A stretch of 57,830 nucleotides of DNA from Opitutaceae bacterium. Its GTDB lineage: Bacteria > Verrucomicrobiota > Verrucomicrobiia > Opitutales > Opitutaceae. Numbering within the stretch: the stretch's first letter is position 1; the number at the start of each line of letters is the position of its first letter. Below the pieces are notes generated by a model. That model was not told where the DNA came from, made no database searches, and saw only the letters and a list, made by a program, of their open reading frames with translations. A program made the position numbers and the translations under genes. Below are positions 1 to 9,270 of this stretch, one piece after another. The stretch covers positions 1-57,830 of the forward strand of contig JAHCLN010000004.1 of NCBI GenBank assembly GCA_026125215.1. The letters run 5' to 3'.

Positions 1-437
1 GCCACGGCCAGCAGGCGCACCAGCTCGATGCGCCGCCGCTCGGAGATCTCCTCCGCCTCGGCCAGCGCCTGAAACGCTCGCGTCAGCAGGGCGTCCCCGG
101 CCAGGACCGCCATCGCCTCGCCGAACACCTTGTGGCAGGTCGGGACGCCGCGCCGAAAGTCATCGTTGTCGAGCGCGGGCAGGTCGTCGTGGATGAGCGA
201 GTAGGTGTGCAGGCATTCGATGGCCACGGCGGCGGGCAGGGCGGTGTCGTCCCTGACGCCGAAGAGCTCCGCGGCCCCCGCGAGCAGCACGGGCCGGAGC
301 CGCTTGCCGCCGGCCTGCAGGCTGTAACGCATGGCGGTGTGCAGCCGGGCGGGCCGGGTGTTGGCGGTGGGCAGGTGGCGGTCCAGAGCGGCCTCGACCC
401 GGGCGAGCTGGCGTTGAAGCGTGGCGGCAAAGTCCAT
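1..437 (-). CDS. ispA: Polyprenyl diphosphate synthase (FPP/GGPP type), N-terminal part only
   Basis: This is the start of a trans-isoprenyl diphosphate synthase, which condenses IPP with allylic diphosphates to make farnesyl or geranylgeranyl diphosphate in the cytosol. The frame opens at an ATG whose complement is at 435-437, begins [10 protein letters not shown] and runs off the left edge, so only about 145 of roughly 300 residues are visible. The substrate-binding first aspartate-rich region reads [11 protein letters not shown] at residues 83-93, followed by FRRG and a CHKVFGEA segment, as in IspA proteins. The second Asp-rich motif lies outside the window. It is divergent from the next gene. 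Chain length of the product cannot be judged from this part. Confidence 0.88.
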   Translation of the reverse strand, partial: MDFAATLQRQLARVEAALDRHLPTANTRPARLHTAMRYSLQAGGKRLRPVLLAGAAELFGVRDDTALPAAVAIECLHTYSLIHDDLPALDNDDFRRGVPTCHKVFGEAMAVLAGDALLTRAFQALAEAEEISERRRIELVRLLAV

Positions 438-542
438 CGCCCCTTGCGTGCGCGAAAAGCCGCCCCGGCGCAATCCCCGGTCAGAAGAATCTCGCCTTCG
501 GGCGCGGCATGCGTCTGATTGGCTGCAACCCATCGCAACCCC

Positions 543-1211
543 ATGCCTTCGAAAATTGACCGCGCGCTTTATGGCCCGAGCTGGACCGAGGTGATTCTGG
601 GAGCAGCTCTGAGCATCGTCCTCGGGGCCTTGCTCGCGGCCGTCTACCTGGTGACCAAACCCGTGCAAACCGTGCGCGAACTGCCCAAGGAGCCGGATCC
701 CAAGGCCGTGTATTACATCGAGGGCAGCAAGGATTCCAACCGCGGCCGCTTCTGGAACGTCAAGCAGCAGCAGCTGGTCTCCGGCCGCGAGGTTTCGCTG
801 ACCGAGGAGGAACTGAACGCCGCGGCCGTGGGTTTGAAACCGCCGCCGGCGAAGAAGGACGAAGAGGCGGCCGCGCCGAAGCCCCCGATGTTGAGCGCGA
901 GCGCACCGAACTTCCGCGTGCGGGACGGCCAGATGCAGGTCGGCGCGGTGCTGACCCTGAACACCTTTGACCTTGGCCTTTCGGCCGTCGTTCAGGCCCG
1001 CGGCAATTTTGAAAAGCGCGGCGACCGCCATGTCTTCGTGCCGGACACCCTGCTTGTCGGCTCGTGCCGGGTGGAAAAACTGCCGTTCGTTTCCTCCTAT
1101 GTCCTCGGCCGGTTGCATTCGGCCTTCACCGTGCCGGAGGACCTGGCGGCCGCATGGGACAAGCTCAGCGCGGTTGCGCTGGAGGGCACGCAGCTCCGGC
1201 TGACGCCCTGA
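543..1211 (+). CDS. Membrane-anchored protein of unknown function
   Basis: I do not recognise this family. I chose the ATG at 543 over an in-frame TTG at 519 because it gives a compact N-terminus before the membrane segment. The protein of about 222 residues has one hydrophobic segment near residues 18-37 ([20 protein letters not shown]) and then a long soluble part, so it is probably anchored with the bulk outside the cytoplasm. A Pro/Lys/Ala-rich linker sits near residue 110. It ends 43 bases before the murJ start and probably shares its transcript, which may hint at an envelope role (inference only). Confidence 0.7.
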   Translation: MPSKIDRALYGPSWTEVILGAALSIVLGALLAAVYLVTKPVQTVRELPKEPDPKAVYYIEGSKDSNRGRFWNVKQQQLVSGREVSLTEEELNAAAVGLKPPPAKKDEEAAAPKPPMLSASAPNFRVRDGQMQVGAVLTLNTFDLGLSAVVQARGNFEKRGDRHVFVPDTLLVGSCRVEKLPFVSSYVLGRLHSAFTVPEDLAAAWDKLSAVALEGTQLRLTP

Positions 1212-1254
1212 GTGACGCTTGCCAGCGGCCGGCCGCGCCGCGAACATCCCGCGC

Positions 1255-2841
1255 GTGTCCAGGAGCCTGAAAAACATCAGCATCGTGGCGACCGCCACGG
1301 TGGCCTCGCGGGTGCTCGGTCTGGTGCGGGAGATTTTTACGGCGGCGGTCTTCGGCACCGGTGCGCTGGCCTCGGCCTTTGTCACCGCCTTCACGCTGCC
1401 CAATCTGTTCCGGCGCCTGCTGGGTGAGGGTGCGCTCACGGCGGCTTTCGTGCCGACGCTGACCGAGGAATTGGAGCGGCGGCAACGCGCGGGCGCTTTT
1501 GCCCTGGTCAGCCAGGTGGCCACGTGGCTGCTGTTGGTCACGGTTGCCGTGGTGGGTCTGGCAATGCTGGTGCTGGCGCAGGCGGACCGGTTTATGGCCC
1601 TGGCCGGGATGGATGTGGCTGCGCCGACCGCGCAACGGCTGTTGCTCGCCGCCCAGCTGGCGATCGTCCTGTTCCCTTACATGATTTTGGTCTGCCTGGC
1701 GGCGGCTTTCAGTGCGGCCTGCCAGGTGCTGGGCCGTTTCACCGAGCCCGCGCTCTCCCCGGTGTGGCTCAATCTCTGCATCCTCGGGGCGCTCGCGCTC
1801 GGCGGCTGGTGGGCCTGGGACCAGCCGCAGCGCATGCATCTCCTCTGCCTGGGGGTGCTGGCCGGCGGATTCCTGCAGATGGCGGTGCCGGCGGCCGTGC
1901 TCTGGCGCGAGGGCTGGCGGCCGGCCTTCGATCCCGGCCGCAATGAGCGCGTGCGCACCATCGTGCGGCTGATGGGACCGATGGTGATCGGTTCGGCCAT
2001 TTATCTCGTGAACATGGCCGTCTCGCGCTTGCTCGGCCTCTCGCTCAACGAGCAGGCGGCGGCGGTCATCAACCTGGCGACCCGCGTGATGGAGCTGCCC
2101 ATCGGGGTGTTTACCGCGGCGGTGGCGACCGTGATTTTCCCGCTCATCGCCCGGCATGCGGCGCAAGGGCAGTGGGAGCGGCTCGGGGCGGATTACCACA
2201 AGGGCCTGCGCCTCGTGCTCGTGCTGAACATCCCCGCCGCCATCGGGCTGGCCGTGCTGAGCGAGCCGATCACGCGGCTGCTGTTCCAGCGCGGGGCCTT
2301 CGGGGCGGACGACACGGCCCACATGACACCGGTGCTGGCCATGTGCGCCCTCGGCCTCCCGCTGCTGTCGTTCGTCACGGTGGCGCTGCGGGGATTTTAT
2401 GCGCTGCGCGACACGGCCACGCCCGTGCGGGCGGCGGCCTGGAGTTTTGCGGTCAACCTGGGGTTCAGCCTCCTCCTGATGCGCTGGTTCTCGACCGTGG
2501 GATTGGCCGCGGCGGGCACGATCGCGGTCGCGGTGCAGGCCTGGTATCTGCAGACGCACCTGCAACGGCGGCTGCCCGCATTGGGCTTCGGGCCGCTGTG
2601 CTCCAGTCTCGGCAAGATTGCCCTGGCCGGTGCCCTGATGGGCGGGGCCGTCTGGGCCGGCTGGCGGTTTCTGGGCGGGCTGCCCATGACGGAAAAGACC
2701 GCCGACCTGCTGGCCGTGGCCGGACTGGTGCCCTTGGGCGCGGCGCTTTACGCCGGCCTGCTCTGGGCGTTGAAAATCGAGGGCCGGGCGGAATTGGAAC
2801 TGATCCTGCAAAAAATCCGCGGCCGCACAAACCGCCCCTGA
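1255..2841 (+). CDS. murJ: Lipid II flippase MurJ
   Basis: MurJ flips lipid II across the inner membrane for peptidoglycan synthesis (MOP superfamily). The GTG at 1255 is chosen because the family N-terminus, [20 protein letters not shown], starts directly there; an upstream TTG at 1219 would add 12 unrelated residues. The 528-residue length and about 14 hydrophobic segments fit the family. The first helix region continues with [14 protein letters not shown] and the conserved [11 protein letters not shown] segment follows near residue 55. It ends 6 bases before the next gene, so the two are probably cotranscribed. Confidence 0.95.
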   Translation: MSRSLKNISIVATATVASRVLGLVREIFTAAVFGTGALASAFVTAFTLPNLFRRLLGEGALTAAFVPTLTEELERRQRAGAFALVSQVATWLLLVTVAVVGLAMLVLAQADRFMALAGMDVAAPTAQRLLLAAQLAIVLFPYMILVCLAAAFSAACQVLGRFTEPALSPVWLNLCILGALALGGWWAWDQPQRMHLLCLGVLAGGFLQMAVPAAVLWREGWRPAFDPGRNERVRTIVRLMGPMVIGSAIYLVNMAVSRLLGLSLNEQAAAVINLATRVMELPIGVFTAAVATVIFPLIARHAAQGQWERLGADYHKGLRLVLVLNIPAAIGLAVLSEPITRLLFQRGAFGADDTAHMTPVLAMCALGLPLLSFVTVALRGFYALRDTATPVRAAAWSFAVNLGFSLLLMRWFSTVGLAAAGTIAVAVQAWYLQTHLQRRLPALGFGPLCSSLGKIALAGALMGGAVWAGWRFLGGLPMTEKTADLLAVAGLVPLGAALYAGLLWALKIEGRAELELILQKIRGRTNRP

Positions 2842-2847
2842 GCATCC

Positions 2848-3843
2848 ATGACCGCAAAGCGCAAACGCGATTGGTTCACCCCTGCCATGTTGCTGGCCGT
2901 GGCGCTGGCCTGGGTCTTTCCCCGGCTGGGCGCGGGCGACGGACCGCTGCCCGTGGCGCTGTTGGTCAAGCTCGGGGTGGCGCTGATATTCTTTCTCTAC
3001 GGCTTGACGCTCTCCTTTGCCGCGCTGCGGGCGGGCGCGCTGCACTGGCGGCTGCACCTGCTGGTCCAGGGCATGACCTTCCTGGTGCTGCCGCTCCTGG
3101 GGCTGGCGATCGCGGCGGTGACCGCCGGCCGCATTCCGGCGGATTTGCGCCTGGGCATCGTGTTTCTCAGCGTGCTGCCCTCGACGGTTTCCTCCGCCGT
3201 GGCCCTGACGGCGGCGGCGGGCGGGAACGTGGCCGGGGCGGTCTTCAACGCCACGGCCTCCAGTCTCCTCGGCATCGTGCTGACCCCGCTGTGGCTGGGG
3301 TTTTATCTGGAGACCGGCGGGGACGCCGGCCCGATCCTGCCGGTGATCCTCAACCTGGTCTGCTGGCTGCTGCTGCCGATGGCGGCGGGTCAGTTGTGCC
3401 GGCTCCGGCTGGCGGATTGGGCGGCACGCCACAAGCCGCGCCTGCAGGTGGCGGACCGGCTGGTCATCCTGATGATCATCTACACTTCCTTCTGCGACTC
3501 CGTGCAGCAGGGCATCTGGCAGGGGCGGGGTGCCGGCGAATTGCTGCTCGTGCTGGGGCTGACCGCGCTGCTGCTGGTCCTGGCGCTCGGGTTGGTTGAT
3601 CGCGGCGGCCGCTGGCTCGGCTTTGCCCCGGGCGACCGGGCGGCGGCGTTGTTCTGCGGCTCGCAAAAAAGCCTCGCGGTGGGCGCACCGATGGCGGGCC
3701 TGCTCTTCGCCGGGCAGCCGGTGCTGGGCAGTGTGCTGCTGCCGGTCATGATCTACCACATGCTGCAACTGCTGGTGGCCGGGTGTCTGGCGGCGCGGTG
3801 GAAATACGCAGGAAGCGAAGGTAATGAAAACAGCCGATGCTAA
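2848..3843 (+). CDS. Bile acid:sodium symporter-like (SBF-like) transporter
   Basis: A 331-residue protein with about nine or ten hydrophobic segments. It resembles the SBF_like/YfeH branch of the bile acid:sodium symporter superfamily: a conserved run around LSVLPSTVSSAVALT near residue 110 and, towards the end, FCGSQKSLAVGAPMAGLLF, which is characteristic of that branch. It should be a secondary transporter in the inner membrane; the substrate cannot be told from sequence. It follows murJ by 6 bases and its last bases overlap the next start by 7 bases. Confidence 0.85.
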   Translation: MTAKRKRDWFTPAMLLAVALAWVFPRLGAGDGPLPVALLVKLGVALIFFLYGLTLSFAALRAGALHWRLHLLVQGMTFLVLPLLGLAIAAVTAGRIPADLRLGIVFLSVLPSTVSSAVALTAAAGGNVAGAVFNATASSLLGIVLTPLWLGFYLETGGDAGPILPVILNLVCWLLLPMAAGQLCRLRLADWAARHKPRLQVADRLVILMIIYTSFCDSVQQGIWQGRGAGELLLVLGLTALLLVLALGLVDRGGRWLGFAPGDRAAALFCGSQKSLAVGAPMAGLLFAGQPVLGSVLLPVMIYHMLQLLVAGCLAARWKYAGSEGNENSRC

Positions 3844-4889
3844 CCCGCAAAATAGTATCCGGCTTTTGGCTCTTGGGGGTGTCATGCCTCAGCTGTGAGG
3901 TGGATTGTCGTGCCACCGGTGCTGCTGCGTTTGTTGATGCCGGTGAATCGGCGCTCAAAGAGCCGCCGATAAGGATGCCCGATGTCGAAGTTGTGGCATC
4001 GGCGCCGCTGATCAAAGTGGCCGAATGGCGGTTGCTTCAGCCCCGGTTTGCCCCGGCCGCCGTGGTGGAAGGCGATTATCTATACGTGATCGGAGGAGCA
4101 AACGGATCAGCCCCCTCGTTGGATACGGTGGAGAGAGTCGATATTCGGACGGGAAAGTCGGAGGTTTTCGCCCGCTTGAAGATCCCGCGGCTTTGGCATC
4201 AGGCCGTGGTTTGGGGAGGAGAACTCCATGTGCTTGGGGGTGACAGCAAGTTTGCCAATGTTCGCAGGGTGGAAAGGTCGGTGGAGGTTATCGACTTGAA
4301 GACAGGAAAGGTGCGTGCAGGTCCTCGAATGCCACTTAGCAGAAGGGAATTCGGCTGTGTCGTGCTGGACGGGAAGCTCTACGTAATAGGCGGTCAATAT
4401 GAACGGAATGGGGCGCTTTATACAACCAACCGGGTTGCGGTCTTGGACCTTCAAAGCGAGAAATGGGTGGATGGTCCGCCCATGCCTACGCCGCGTTCTT
4501 CGAGCGCCGTGCTTGTGGCTGGAAATTTCATAATCGTGCCGGGCGGGTTTGGCAGAGGACAGAAACAGGCTGTGGTTGAGGTGCTAAATCCTGAAGTAGG
4601 GAAGTGGAGTCAATTACCGTCATTGTCCGAACCACGCAGCGCGCATACCAGTGTTTTCATCGGCAACCACATCGTCATGTTCGGCGATTACGACCATCCT
4701 GACCAGATCATGGCCTATGATTTGCGCAGCAAAGAGTCCGCGATCTATTGGCTAAGTTACAAGACAGCGAGACATGCGGCAGCCGTCGCCGCTGGTCATC
4801 GAGTGTATGCAGTGGGAGGGATTGAAGAAAAGGGTGGGGCCGCGTTGGATACTATCCAGGTGTTTGAGCGGCCTTCTGCGAGACGGTGA
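3837..4889 (+). CDS. Exported Kelch-repeat protein
   Basis: The 350-residue protein starts with a short basic and hydrophobic leader (residues 1-20, LTRKIVSGFWLLGVSCLSC), so it is probably secreted or a lipoprotein, although the lipobox is imperfect. The rest is a series of Kelch blades with repeated YVIGG, LHVLGG and YAVGG strands, predicting one beta-propeller. The start overlaps the transporter gene by 7 bases, suggesting translational coupling. Base composition looks less GC-rich than its neighbours. Kelch propellers of this size include the NanM mutarotases, but I see nothing that proves a sialic acid role. Confidence 0.75.
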   Translation: MLTRKIVSGFWLLGVSCLSCEVDCRATGAAAFVDAGESALKEPPIRMPDVEVVASAPLIKVAEWRLLQPRFAPAAVVEGDYLYVIGGANGSAPSLDTVERVDIRTGKSEVFARLKIPRLWHQAVVWGGELHVLGGDSKFANVRRVERSVEVIDLKTGKVRAGPRMPLSRREFGCVVLDGKLYVIGGQYERNGALYTTNRVAVLDLQSEKWVDGPPMPTPRSSSAVLVAGNFIIVPGGFGRGQKQAVVEVLNPEVGKWSQLPSLSEPRSAHTSVFIGNHIVMFGDYDHPDQIMAYDLRSKESAIYWLSYKTARHAAAVAAGHRVYAVGGIEEKGGAALDTIQVFERPSARR

Positions 4890-4918
4890 CCGGAAGGCAG
4901 CGCAGCGTTGCGGGGCTT

Positions 4919-4946
4919 GTCACGCAGCAGGGTGCTGCCTGGTGAC
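4919..4946. repeat. Imperfect stem-loop between convergent genes
   Basis: Arms GTCAC-GCAGCA and TGCTGC-CTG-GTGAC surround a GGG loop, with a 3-base bulge. There is no T-run on either side, so it is not a standard terminator, but it lies in the 91-base gap between the convergent Kelch and permease genes. Confidence 0.4.
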
Positions 4947-4980
4947 TTGCGAGAGCTGAGGCCGCGCGGCCACTAATGCC

Positions 4981-5826
4981 TCAGCCCTTGATCGCGCCGG
5001 CGGAGAGGCCGCGGACGAAGAGGCGCATCGTGAACAGGAAGATGATGATCAGCGGGATCGAGGCGAGGAAGTAGGAGGCCATGATCTGGCCCCATTGTTT
5101 CACGTATTCGCCGTCGAGGTAGATCAGGCCGACGCCGAGGGTGAAGAGTTCCTTGTCGCGCAGGATGATGAGCGGCAGGAGGAAGTCGTTCCACTTGTTC
5201 AGGAAGGCGAGGATGGCGAGCGTGCCGATGATCGGGCTGGCCATCGGGATCACGATGTTGATGACCTGCTGGAAGTGCGAGGCGCCGTCCATCTCGGCCG
5301 CCTCGAAGAGATCCTTGGGCAGGTCCTCGATGAAGTGGCGCAGCACGAAAATGTTGAAAACCTGTGCGCCGGCGACGCCGACGAGGATGAGGGCGAGCAG
5401 CGTGTTGAGCAGGCTCATGTTCTTCAGCAGCATGAACAGCGGCACGATGTTGGCCACGCCGGGCAGCAGCATCAGGACAAGAAAGGCCGACCAGAGAAAA
5501 CCGCTGAAGGGCAGCTTGTGCCGGGCGAAGAAATACGCGGCGAGGATGGCGAGGAACAGCGAGGCCACCGTGCCGGTGACGGCGACGAAGACGGTGTTGG
5601 CCAGGTAGGGGCCGATGAGCTTGAAGGCGAAGACCCAGTTGTCCCACTGCCACTCGGTGGGCCAGAGCGGGAGCCACGGCTGGCGGATGAACGAGGCGTT
5701 GTCCTTGAACGACACCTGGAACATCATGTAGAGCGGGAACAGCTCGATCAGGATGAAGAACCAGATGATCGAGTGCTTCGGCCAGTCGCGCTTGCGGCGC
5801 AGCGGGGAGATGACGGCGCCGCTCAT
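4981..5826 (-). CDS. Carbohydrate ABC transporter permease, MalG type
   Basis: An inner-membrane permease of 281 residues with six hydrophobic segments. The cytoplasmic EAA loop that docks the ATPase is visible as EAAEMDGASHFQQVINIVIP near residue 185, followed by the NKWNDFLLPL region typical of MalG/AraQ-like subunits of sugar importers. Its ATG overlaps the stop of the upstream permease by 4 bases (ATGA), so the two are translationally coupled and should form a heterodimer. No substrate-binding protein or ATPase gene lies beside them; these must be encoded elsewhere. Confidence 0.92.
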   Translation of the reverse strand: MSGAVISPLRRKRDWPKHSIIWFFILIELFPLYMMFQVSFKDNASFIRQPWLPLWPTEWQWDNWVFAFKLIGPYLANTVFVAVTGTVASLFLAILAAYFFARHKLPFSGFLWSAFLVLMLLPGVANIVPLFMLLKNMSLLNTLLALILVGVAGAQVFNIFVLRHFIEDLPKDLFEAAEMDGASHFQQVINIVIPMASPIIGTLAILAFLNKWNDFLLPLIILRDKELFTLGVGLIYLDGEYVKQWGQIMASYFLASIPLIIIFLFTMRLFVRGLSAGAIKG

Positions 5827-6770
5827 TTTTCGACCCGCACGTAGCGGTTGTTGATGACCGTGAGGGCCAGGATCACGACGAAGAGGATCATGCCGATGGC
5901 GCAGGCATAGCCGAATTCGCCGGCCACGAAGCCGCGGTTATACATCCAGAGGCCGGGCACCATGCCGCGGCCGCCGGGGCCGCCGTATTCGTTGAGCAGC
6001 AGCAGCTGCAGGCCGTAGCCGCCGAGCGTGCCGATGATCAGCAGCACGAGGCTCAGCCGCACCTGGGTGAGGATGAGCGGCAGCTCGATGTAGATGAATT
6101 TCTTGAAGGGCCCGATGCCGTCCAGCTCCGCCGCCTCGTAGATCTCGGTGCCGATGGATTGCAGGCCGGCGAGGTAGATCAGCACGCCGACGGTGCCGAT
6201 CCACGGGAAGCCCCAGATGAAGAGCGCGGGCAGGATGAGCTCGGGCTGCGAGAGCCAGCCGATGGGCACGCCCTCGAAGAAGACGCTCCAGCCGAAGAAG
6301 TCGTTGATGGCAACCAGCACCGACTTCAGGCCGGTGGCCTCGATCACGCGGTTGAGCGCGCCGAGGTTGGGGTCGAGGATGAACTTCCAGATGAAGAGCG
6401 TGACGAGCTGGGGCACGATCATCGGCACGACCAGCAGGGCGCGGTAGGCGTATTGCCAGCGGTCGCTGAACAGCCGGTGGATGAGCACCGCCAGCAGGAT
6501 GGACGGGATCATCTTGAAGAGGTTGAAAATCATCAGCGCCCCGACCGTGACGAAGGAATTGAGCAGGGTGGAGTCGCTGAAGGCCCGCTTGAAGTTGTCC
6601 AATCCGATATACTGCTTGGCCTCGCCGCCGGACCAGTCGAAGAAGCTGTGATACACGGCGCTGGCGGCCGGAAAATACGCGAAGGTCAGCACCATCACCA
6701 GCGACGGCACCACAAAAAAATACAGCCGCCATTCGCGCAGGAGTTTTTGCCGGGAAAGGGAGAAAGCCAT
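5823..6770 (-). CDS. Carbohydrate ABC transporter permease, MalF type
   Basis: The partner permease, 315 residues from the ATG whose complement is at 6768-6770; a longer frame to 6920 would add 50 unlikely residues and cross the divergent gene. It begins MAFSLSRQKLLREWRLYFFV, typical of MalF/UgpA-like subunits, and has six hydrophobic segments. The EAA loop reads EAAELDGIGPFKKFIYIELP. It is divergent from the nitroreductase gene. Together with the following gene it forms only the membrane channel of a sugar importer. Confidence 0.9.
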   Translation of the reverse strand: MAFSLSRQKLLREWRLYFFVVPSLVMVLTFAYFPAASAVYHSFFDWSGGEAKQYIGLDNFKRAFSDSTLLNSFVTVGALMIFNLFKMIPSILLAVLIHRLFSDRWQYAYRALLVVPMIVPQLVTLFIWKFILDPNLGALNRVIEATGLKSVLVAINDFFGWSVFFEGVPIGWLSQPELILPALFIWGFPWIGTVGVLIYLAGLQSIGTEIYEAAELDGIGPFKKFIYIELPLILTQVRLSLVLLIIGTLGGYGLQLLLLNEYGGPGGRGMVPGLWMYNRGFVAGEFGYACAIGMILFVVILALTVINNRYVRVEK

Positions 6771-6909
6771 GTGGGGAAAACAGCACGCCGGCGGCGGCGT
6801 TTTTCCAGTGAGGCACGGCGACCGGCCTTGCCAAGCCGTAATTTGTCCCAAGACACGGAAAGCCCCGGCTTGCGCTTTGGCCGCGACGGGATGCCCTGTT
6901 GTTTTGCGC

Positions 6910-7560
6910 ATGACGCCCATCGCCCCCGCCCAACTGACCGCCGCCCTGCACTGGCGCTACGCCGTCAAAAAGTTCGACCCGGCCAAACGGATTCCCGCGG
7001 AAATCTGGTCCGCGCTCGAGGAGACCCTTGTGCTGACGCCGTCCTCCATCGGCCTGCAGCCGTGGCGCTTCATCGTGGTGACCGATCCGGCGGTGAAGGC
7101 GCGGCTGGCGCCGGCGGCGTGGAACCAGCCGCAGGTGGCGGACTGTTCGCACTTCGTGGTTTTTGCGGTGCACCGCGATCTGGGGGGCGCCCATGTGCAG
7201 CGGCACATCGACCGGATGGTGCAGGTCCGGGGCGTCGCGCCCGAGACCTTGGTCAAATTCCGCGCGATGGTGATGCGCAACCTCGACGAGGCCCGGGCGC
7301 AGGGCCGGCTGGATACCTGGCAGAGCCACCAGATTTACATCGCGCTGGGCAACTTCATGACCGCCGCCGCGCTGCTCGGCGTGGACACCTGCCCGATGGA
7401 AGGCATCGAGCCCGCGAAATTCGACGAGATCCTCGGACTGGGTGGCACCCCCTATGCGACCGTGGTCGCCTGTGCGGCCGGTTACCGGCTGCCTGACGAC
7501 AAATACGCCGCGGCGAAAAAAGTGCGCTTCCCGGCGGAGGAAGTGATCGTGCGGATCTAA
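6910..7560 (+). CDS. Nitroreductase family protein (NfsB-like)
   Basis: A 216-residue FMN-dependent oxidoreductase of the nitroreductase family. The start at 6910 gives MTPIAPAQLTAALHWRYAVK, where RYAVKKFDP is the usual FMN-binding N-terminus; an earlier in-frame ATG at 6769 is less likely. The segment TPSSIGLQPWRFIVV near residue 38 and GVDTCPMEGIEP in the C-terminal third match NfsB/YfkO-type enzymes. It is convergent with rluE. Physiological substrate unknown: candidates are quinones, nitro compounds or flavins. Confidence 0.9.
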   Translation: MTPIAPAQLTAALHWRYAVKKFDPAKRIPAEIWSALEETLVLTPSSIGLQPWRFIVVTDPAVKARLAPAAWNQPQVADCSHFVVFAVHRDLGGAHVQRHIDRMVQVRGVAPETLVKFRAMVMRNLDEARAQGRLDTWQSHQIYIALGNFMTAAALLGVDTCPMEGIEPAKFDEILGLGGTPYATVVACAAGYRLPDDKYAAAKKVRFPAEEVIVRI

Positions 7561-7660
7561 ACGGAATGAACCAGAAGGTTTCCCGCGAATATCAGGAAAT
7601 GGGTTTTAAGGCTTTTGGTTCGCGTAAATTTGCGTGATTAGCGGGCGATGCATTGGCTGG

Positions 7661-8227
7661 CTAAGCCAACACCAGTGCGCGCTCGCCGGGAGTGAGTTCA
7701 CGCCACCGGCCCGCGGGCAAATTGCCCAGGGGCAGACCGCCGATGCGCACGCGGATGAGCCGCAGGGTGGGGTGGCCGACGGCGGCTGTCATGCGACGGA
7801 CCTGCCGGTTCTTCCCCTCGGTCAGCTCCAGCGCGAGCCAGCTGTCGGGCACGGATTTGCGGAAGCGCACGGGCGGCACACGGGGCGGGAGTTCCGGTGC
7901 GGGTTCAAGCCGGCGCACGCGGCAGGGCCGGGTTTGATGATCGCCGATCCGCACGCCGGCGGCGAGGCGGTCCACCGCGGCGGCGTCCGGGATGCGTTCG
8001 ACCTGCACCCAATATTCCCGCGCATGTCCCTGCGCCGGGTCGAGCAACCGGGAGTTGAGGCCGGGCTCGTCGGTGAGCAGCAGCAGGCCCTCGGAGTCCG
8101 CATCCAGCCGCCCGACCGGGTAAACGGCCTTGGGCAGGCCGAATTCCGCTAAGGTTCGCCACTGCGATCCGGGCTCGGGCGTGAACTGCGAGAGCACGCC
8201 GTAGGGTTTGTGCAGGGCAAGGAGCAT
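7661..8227 (-). CDS. rluE: Ribosomal large subunit pseudouridine synthase, RluE/RsuA family
   Basis: A 188-residue enzyme that isomerises a specific uridine in rRNA. It starts directly with the catalytic domain (LLALHKPYGVLSQF), lacking the S4 domain, as in RluE. The catalytic motif GRLDADSEGLLLLT with the nucleophilic Asp is near residue 40, and EGKNRQVRRMTAAVGHPTLR near residue 138 is the conserved RNA-binding stretch. Length and architecture favour RluE over RluB or RluF. It is convergent with the nitroreductase; the 100-base gap has no clear terminator. Confidence 0.9.
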   Translation of the reverse strand: MLLALHKPYGVLSQFTPEPGSQWRTLAEFGLPKAVYPVGRLDADSEGLLLLTDEPGLNSRLLDPAQGHAREYWVQVERIPDAAAVDRLAAGVRIGDHQTRPCRVRRLEPAPELPPRVPPVRFRKSVPDSWLALELTEGKNRQVRRMTAAVGHPTLRLIRVRIGGLPLGNLPAGRWRELTPGERALVLA

Positions 8228-8277
8228 CCGCGTTTGCCAATGAAGCCGGCCCGGCCTATCGCTTAAAGCACGAAACC

Positions 8278-9264
8278 ATGCGTGCCGTCCGACTCACCGC
8301 CATCAATCAGCTCGAAGTTTCCGCCGTCCCCGCGCCTGTGCCGGCGGCCGGAGAGGTGGTCGTCAACCTCCGGGCCGCGGCGCTCAACCACCGCGATGTC
8401 TGGATCAAGGCCGGGCAGTATGCCGGGTTGAAGTGGCCCTGCATCCCGGGTTCGGACGGTGCGGGCGTGGTGACGGCCGGCGACCGCGCGTGGATTGGGC
8501 GCGAGGTGATCATCAACCCGAGTTTTCTCTGGGGTGACCGCGAGGCGGCGCAGGGAAAGAATTTTGAAATCCTCGGCCTGCCGCGCGACGGCACGCTGGC
8601 GGAGCAGATCGCGGTGCCCGCCGTCCAGCTCGCGGTGAAGCCGGCGCATCTTTCATGGACGGAGGCGGCCGCGCTGCCGCTCGCGGGACTTACCGCTTAC
8701 CGTGCGCTCTTCAGCCGAGCGCAACTGCGCGCCGGCGAGCGAGTGCTGATCACGGGCATCGGCGGCGGCGTGGCGTTGTTTGCACTCCAATTCGCCGTGG
8801 CGCACGGCGCGGAAGTTTGGGTGACTTCCAGCTCCGCGGAAAAAATCACCCGCGCCGTCACGCTTGGGGCGAAAGGCGGATTTGACTATACTGCGGCCGA
8901 CTGGGCGAAGGGTGCGGCGGCCCGGTCCGGACTCTTCGACGTCATCGTGGACAGCGCGGGCGGAGAAGGTTTCGAGTCTTTGATCGATCTGGCCGCGCCG
9001 GGCGGCCGCATCGTGTTTTTCGGGGCCACCCGCGGCAACCCGCCCGGCTTCACGATGCGCAAGGCTTTCTTCCGGCAGTTGTCGCTCCTCGGCACGACGA
9101 TGGGCAGCCCGGCGGACTGGGCCGCGATGGTGGAGTTTGCCACGCGGCACCGGCTCAAGCCGGTCGTGAGCGACGTGTTTCCGCTGGAGCGCGCGGCCGA
9201 GGCCTTCGCGTTGATGGAGCGCGGCGGGCAGTTTGGAAAAATCGTGCTGCAGTCCGGGGCGTGA
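8278..9264 (+). CDS. Zinc-type alcohol dehydrogenase / quinone oxidoreductase-like protein (MDR)
   Basis: A 328-residue medium-chain dehydrogenase/reductase. The N-terminal GroES-like part contains LNHRDVWIKAGQYAGLKWPC and a PGSDGAGVV segment; the Rossmann part has VLITGIGGGVALFALQFA near residue 155. The cysteines of the structural zinc lobe are absent, as in the zinc-free quinone oxidoreductase branch. Substrate unknown. It is convergent with the YdcF-like gene, only 6 bases apart, and probably monocistronic. Confidence 0.85.
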   Translation: MRAVRLTAINQLEVSAVPAPVPAAGEVVVNLRAAALNHRDVWIKAGQYAGLKWPCIPGSDGAGVVTAGDRAWIGREVIINPSFLWGDREAAQGKNFEILGLPRDGTLAEQIAVPAVQLAVKPAHLSWTEAAALPLAGLTAYRALFSRAQLRAGERVLITGIGGGVALFALQFAVAHGAEVWVTSSSAEKITRAVTLGAKGGFDYTAADWAKGAAARSGLFDVIVDSAGGEGFESLIDLAAPGGRIVFFGATRGNPPGFTMRKAFFRQLSLLGTTMGSPADWAAMVEFATRHRLKPVVSDVFPLERAAEAFALMERGGQFGKIVLQSGA

Positions 9265-9270
9265 AGCCGG

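Noticed and set aside
1165-3885. A 906-codon open frame on the minus strand opposite murJ and the SBF-like gene
   Set aside because: Its composition (Gln, His, Arg and Pro-rich with no motifs) is that of an antisense shadow in GC-rich DNA; the plus strand has recognisable genes.
7561-7660. CGCGTAAATTTGCGTGATT-like stretch between nitroreductase and rluE
   Set aside because: It hints at a degenerate repeat, but I could not find matching arms or a second copy in the window.
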